A DNA stretch of 64,000 nt, from positions 480,812-544,811 of the forward strand of contig JAMXBD010000967.1 in the NCBI GenBank assembly GCA_024138025.1, read 5' to 3'. Of the stretch, positions 61,257-64,000 are shown one piece after another (position 1 is the stretch's first letter; each line of letters opens with the position of its first letter). The stretch is from Combretum micranthum (taxonomy: Eukaryota > Streptophyta > Magnoliopsida > Myrtales > Combretaceae). The notes below the pieces were generated by a model. It was not told the DNA's origin and made no database searches. It was given only the letters and a program-made list of their open reading frames with translations. The translations under genes were made by a program, and so were the position numbers.

Positions 61257-64000
61257 CATCCAAAGTCTTAAAAGTTTCCTATGGAAGTCTAAACAGAGTT
61301 TCCAACTTCTAGGGGAAACTTCTAGCTCTTGTACTTGTACGGTCGGGTCAATCTGCCTAAGCGATAAATTTGGTAGCTGCAAAAGGAAAAAACTGTAGGG
61401 ACGTAAGCTAACTAGCTTAGTGAGTGAAATCTTCCACAATCACATTCATGTCATAACAATTCAAACAAGTGATTAAACAAGCAAGTGAATGCACCAAACA
61501 CATGAGAACAACATACATATGACTATCCGGAAATCATATGTGGATGGACTTGCGCCCTCCATCCTGGGTTAGCAAATTAAGGAATACTGCGGTACTAACT
61601 TTATGCCGTTTATGGTTCATGGGTAACCGAACAATTATTTCGTTTCTGGATCACAATTAACCGAACAATAAATCTCATTTATGAATCACGATTAACCGAA
61701 CAATTAATCTCGTTTATGGATCACGATTAACCGAACAATGCTAATGCTCCTTCCCATTATGATATGCATATGTCAAAATTTGGCATTAGTCCGAATAGTT
61801 GATTAAGTCATTTTATTCAGGTGATCAAACAATTTCTCAAACAATACATCATAACTAACTACGCAACCAGAATTTATCACCCGGTTTCGATATTCTTATT
61901 TTGAGTTCTCATATCATTATCAACATACATATTCAGTTCATTTGGCCTACATTCTAGTGCACTAATTTATCAAGCACATACAATAAATGAATCGGGAAGA
62001 GAAACTCACTCAGCTATGGGTTCGCCGGTCTCTTAATAGTAATAGTCCGGGGTAAGGATTCAACGTTCTCGGGTTTGCCTAAACATAATAGAAACACCCT
62101 AATAAGTATTCTACCATCTCAGAACACTAAAAACTCTAAGACAACTTAATGAAATTGAAATTCGCGTCATTTCCAAAGTTCCAATTTAAAATGGCCATAA
62201 CTTGGTCGTTTTAACTCGGAATTTCACAAATTTTATATCGATTTCTATCTACTTCGAAAGAGCTTTCTAAATATGAAGTTTAAATCAAGTTTTTAAAATA
62301 TCTAAGCCTCGGAAGTGAAGGATCAGATCTGTACAGCGGTTATGTTGATTCGAAAATGCGATTTTTAAGAATGCTCTTGAGATTCCTAAGTGAAAAATGA
62401 AAACTAAATGCCATGGTGATGAATTTCTCTATCATGAATGTCATGATATGAACTTAGGTGTCTAAGTTCTTATAAATTTTAGATTTAAAGAATTTAAATA
62501 ACCTTTGGGTTAGGACATTATTTCATGCATTGTTTAACAAATAAATTTACTACACTTGGTCATACTAACTTATTCTAAGGATTTTCCTTTGGAAAACTCT
62601 ACTTTCTTTAAAGAAATTTTGACCCTTACATTAGCTATATCCTAAGGCTCTATTTCTTTAATTAAATCTTCATTTGTAAACTTTTAAGTGAGTCTTATAC
62701 TAAGATGGTTCCAAAAATCCGAATTTAGCAAAATTTATTTTTAAGTGGATTCTTTTGAGAAAAATGTTTTATACTTAGAACTTTAGGTATTTATTTTATC
62801 TATACCCTAAGGACTCCATTTATTCAAGAAAATATCATTTTTGATGTTGGAAAACTAGTGTTTTCTAACCATCTATTCATTATTACGAATTTTGCTTACA
62901 AGACTTTCAACTCAAAACTTCTATTGACTTCATCTCTGTTTGAATATTTTCTTTGGCAAAAACTATTTAAACTCATGAAAAATATCATCAAACATTAACT
63001 ATCACTATAGACTTCATTTTTCTTGTAAAATACATGTTTTGAGTTGGTAAAAGGGTTTTTAAACTAGGTTTCTCATATCATCCGAATTTTCCTTTGTTCA
63101 TTTCTTGAAAATAGTTTTCCTTTTTGGTTTCATTAACTCATTACTATAGATCTATATACTAGCAAGATTATTTACTCAAGACAAGCATTGATGCCATTAA
63201 TGCATATAAACTCAAAATATAGATGAGATTTAAATGCCTACATGAATATGAATGGAAAATGATAGATCTACTATCTTAAGTGCTTAAATAGGTTTTTGAA
63301 AACATAAAACTACATTTTTATGAAAGATCTTTTGTTCAAAACTCTTTTAGATGAATGATCATGAAGCTTATAGCATGAAAGCTTGTTTAAAATGCAAAAT
63401 TACTTTTGTGATGGTTTGGTATTCTTGTATTGATATTTCGTTGTCCCTAGCAAGAGATCATGGGACATTTAGTTGTGAAATATCCAAGAATATCCTTGCC
63501 ATTACAAAGATCTAAGATAAGAAGCTAGGTTCTTGTTACTTAAGAGTAAAATAGAAGACAAATGAAGAAAAGAAAGTTGTGTGTGTGTGTGTGAGAGGCC
63601 ATGAAGATCACGGCAATATGGTGGAGAGGAGAGAAATGAGAGTGTTTTCACCTTTTGGAAGTTTGAAAATGAGAAGAATGAAGAGAGAGAGAGAAAGGGT
63701 TTATATATAAAATGAAATTAGGTTAAATGGGATAAAACATTTAAAAAAAATTGCACAATGAGCCTTGATGGGGTTTCACCCGGCCATTGCTTGTACATTA
63801 ATGTCATAACTTATAATAAAATTAGAGACAAATAATCCTTGAAAAGAAATGAAATTGAGTGGTTGTAAGGATGTAAGTAGGTGTACTTGTGAGTAGTAAT
63901 GGTTGTACTTATGAATAGTAATGAATAGTAATTAAGACAACTTAATTACTGGTAGTAAGAAAATACGAATAAAAAGGCTATAAACTGTATTTTTCATAAA
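61257..64000 (-). repeat. Family A LTR copy A3, right part, cut by window end
   Basis: It continues after C3 with the family A order: hairpin 61542-61564, minisatellite, 69-nt block 62010-62078, palindrome near 62180-62222, leader and TATA near 63700, and the start of U3 at 63940-64000. Confidence 0.88.
61615..61740. repeat. Minisatellite of LTR A3, about four units
   Basis: Units of about 33 bp share GGATCACGATTAACCGAACAAT. It is the same repeat type as 8071-8133 but expanded. Confidence 0.85.

Overview
This window looks like plant nuclear heterochromatin, probably from a eudicot with a repeat-rich, AT-rich genome. Almost every base belongs to nested long-terminal-repeat (LTR) retrotransposons. 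I found no intact cellular protein gene, rRNA gene, tRNA gene or CRISPR array. The support for a plant is the chromovirus-type Ty3/gypsy polyprotein (reverse transcriptase, RNase H, integrase, chromodomain), a primer-binding site complementary to plant initiator Met-tRNA, a Ty1/copia fragment, and many solo LTRs with 5-bp target-site duplications (TSDs). The species cannot be named from this sequence.

Layout, left to right. (1) 1-10844: a Tekay-like chromovirus on the minus strand, with 3.4-kb LTRs (family A; the left LTR is cut by the window edge). It carries an extra acidic ORF upstream of gag. Its gag, protease, RT, RNase H, integrase and chromodomain are broken mostly by single-base frameshifts. 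(2) 10845-13217: an older Galadriel-like chromovirus remnant on the plus strand, full of TAG stops, with its own 3' LTR; element 1 lies inside it. (3) 13218-19120: unassigned sequence split by a solo LTR of family B (4.9 kb, TSD AAACC); the right half resembles the 5' end of a plant gene. (4) 19121-25793: a second family B LTR interrupted by a solo LTR of family D. (5) 25794-46810: a plus-strand composite with B-type LTRs, two gag ORFs in tandem and no pol, which fits a non-autonomous gag-only element. Its LTRs contain solo LTRs of family C, and its left half is scrambled. (6) 46811-53976: fragments of A and B LTRs, a solo LTR of family E (TSD GTTTT) and a Ty1/copia RT fragment. (7) 53977-64000: a five-level nest: copia fragment, then B LTR start, F LTR, A LTR, and a family C solo LTR with perfect TSD CATCC.

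The most striking pattern is not a gene. LTR families A, B, C, E and F, whose sequences otherwise differ greatly, share one internal plan. Each has a pyrimidine-rich leader, several with a recognisable TATA box; a leader splice-donor-like site; and a putative intron of about 1.6-2 kb. In A, B, C and F that intron carries a conserved imperfect palindrome about 100 nt before its end. A perfect-looking acceptor follows, then a short block of nearly constant length (69-70 nt in A, B and F; 97-99 in C; 60 in E) and a GTGAGT donor. Downstream come two small hairpins (one shows compensatory base changes), a minisatellite slot and a terminal inverted repeat. Acceptor-like sites also precede both gag ORFs. 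I read this as a shared leader-exon/intron system carried inside the LTRs. That is an inference from sequence and needs transcript data.
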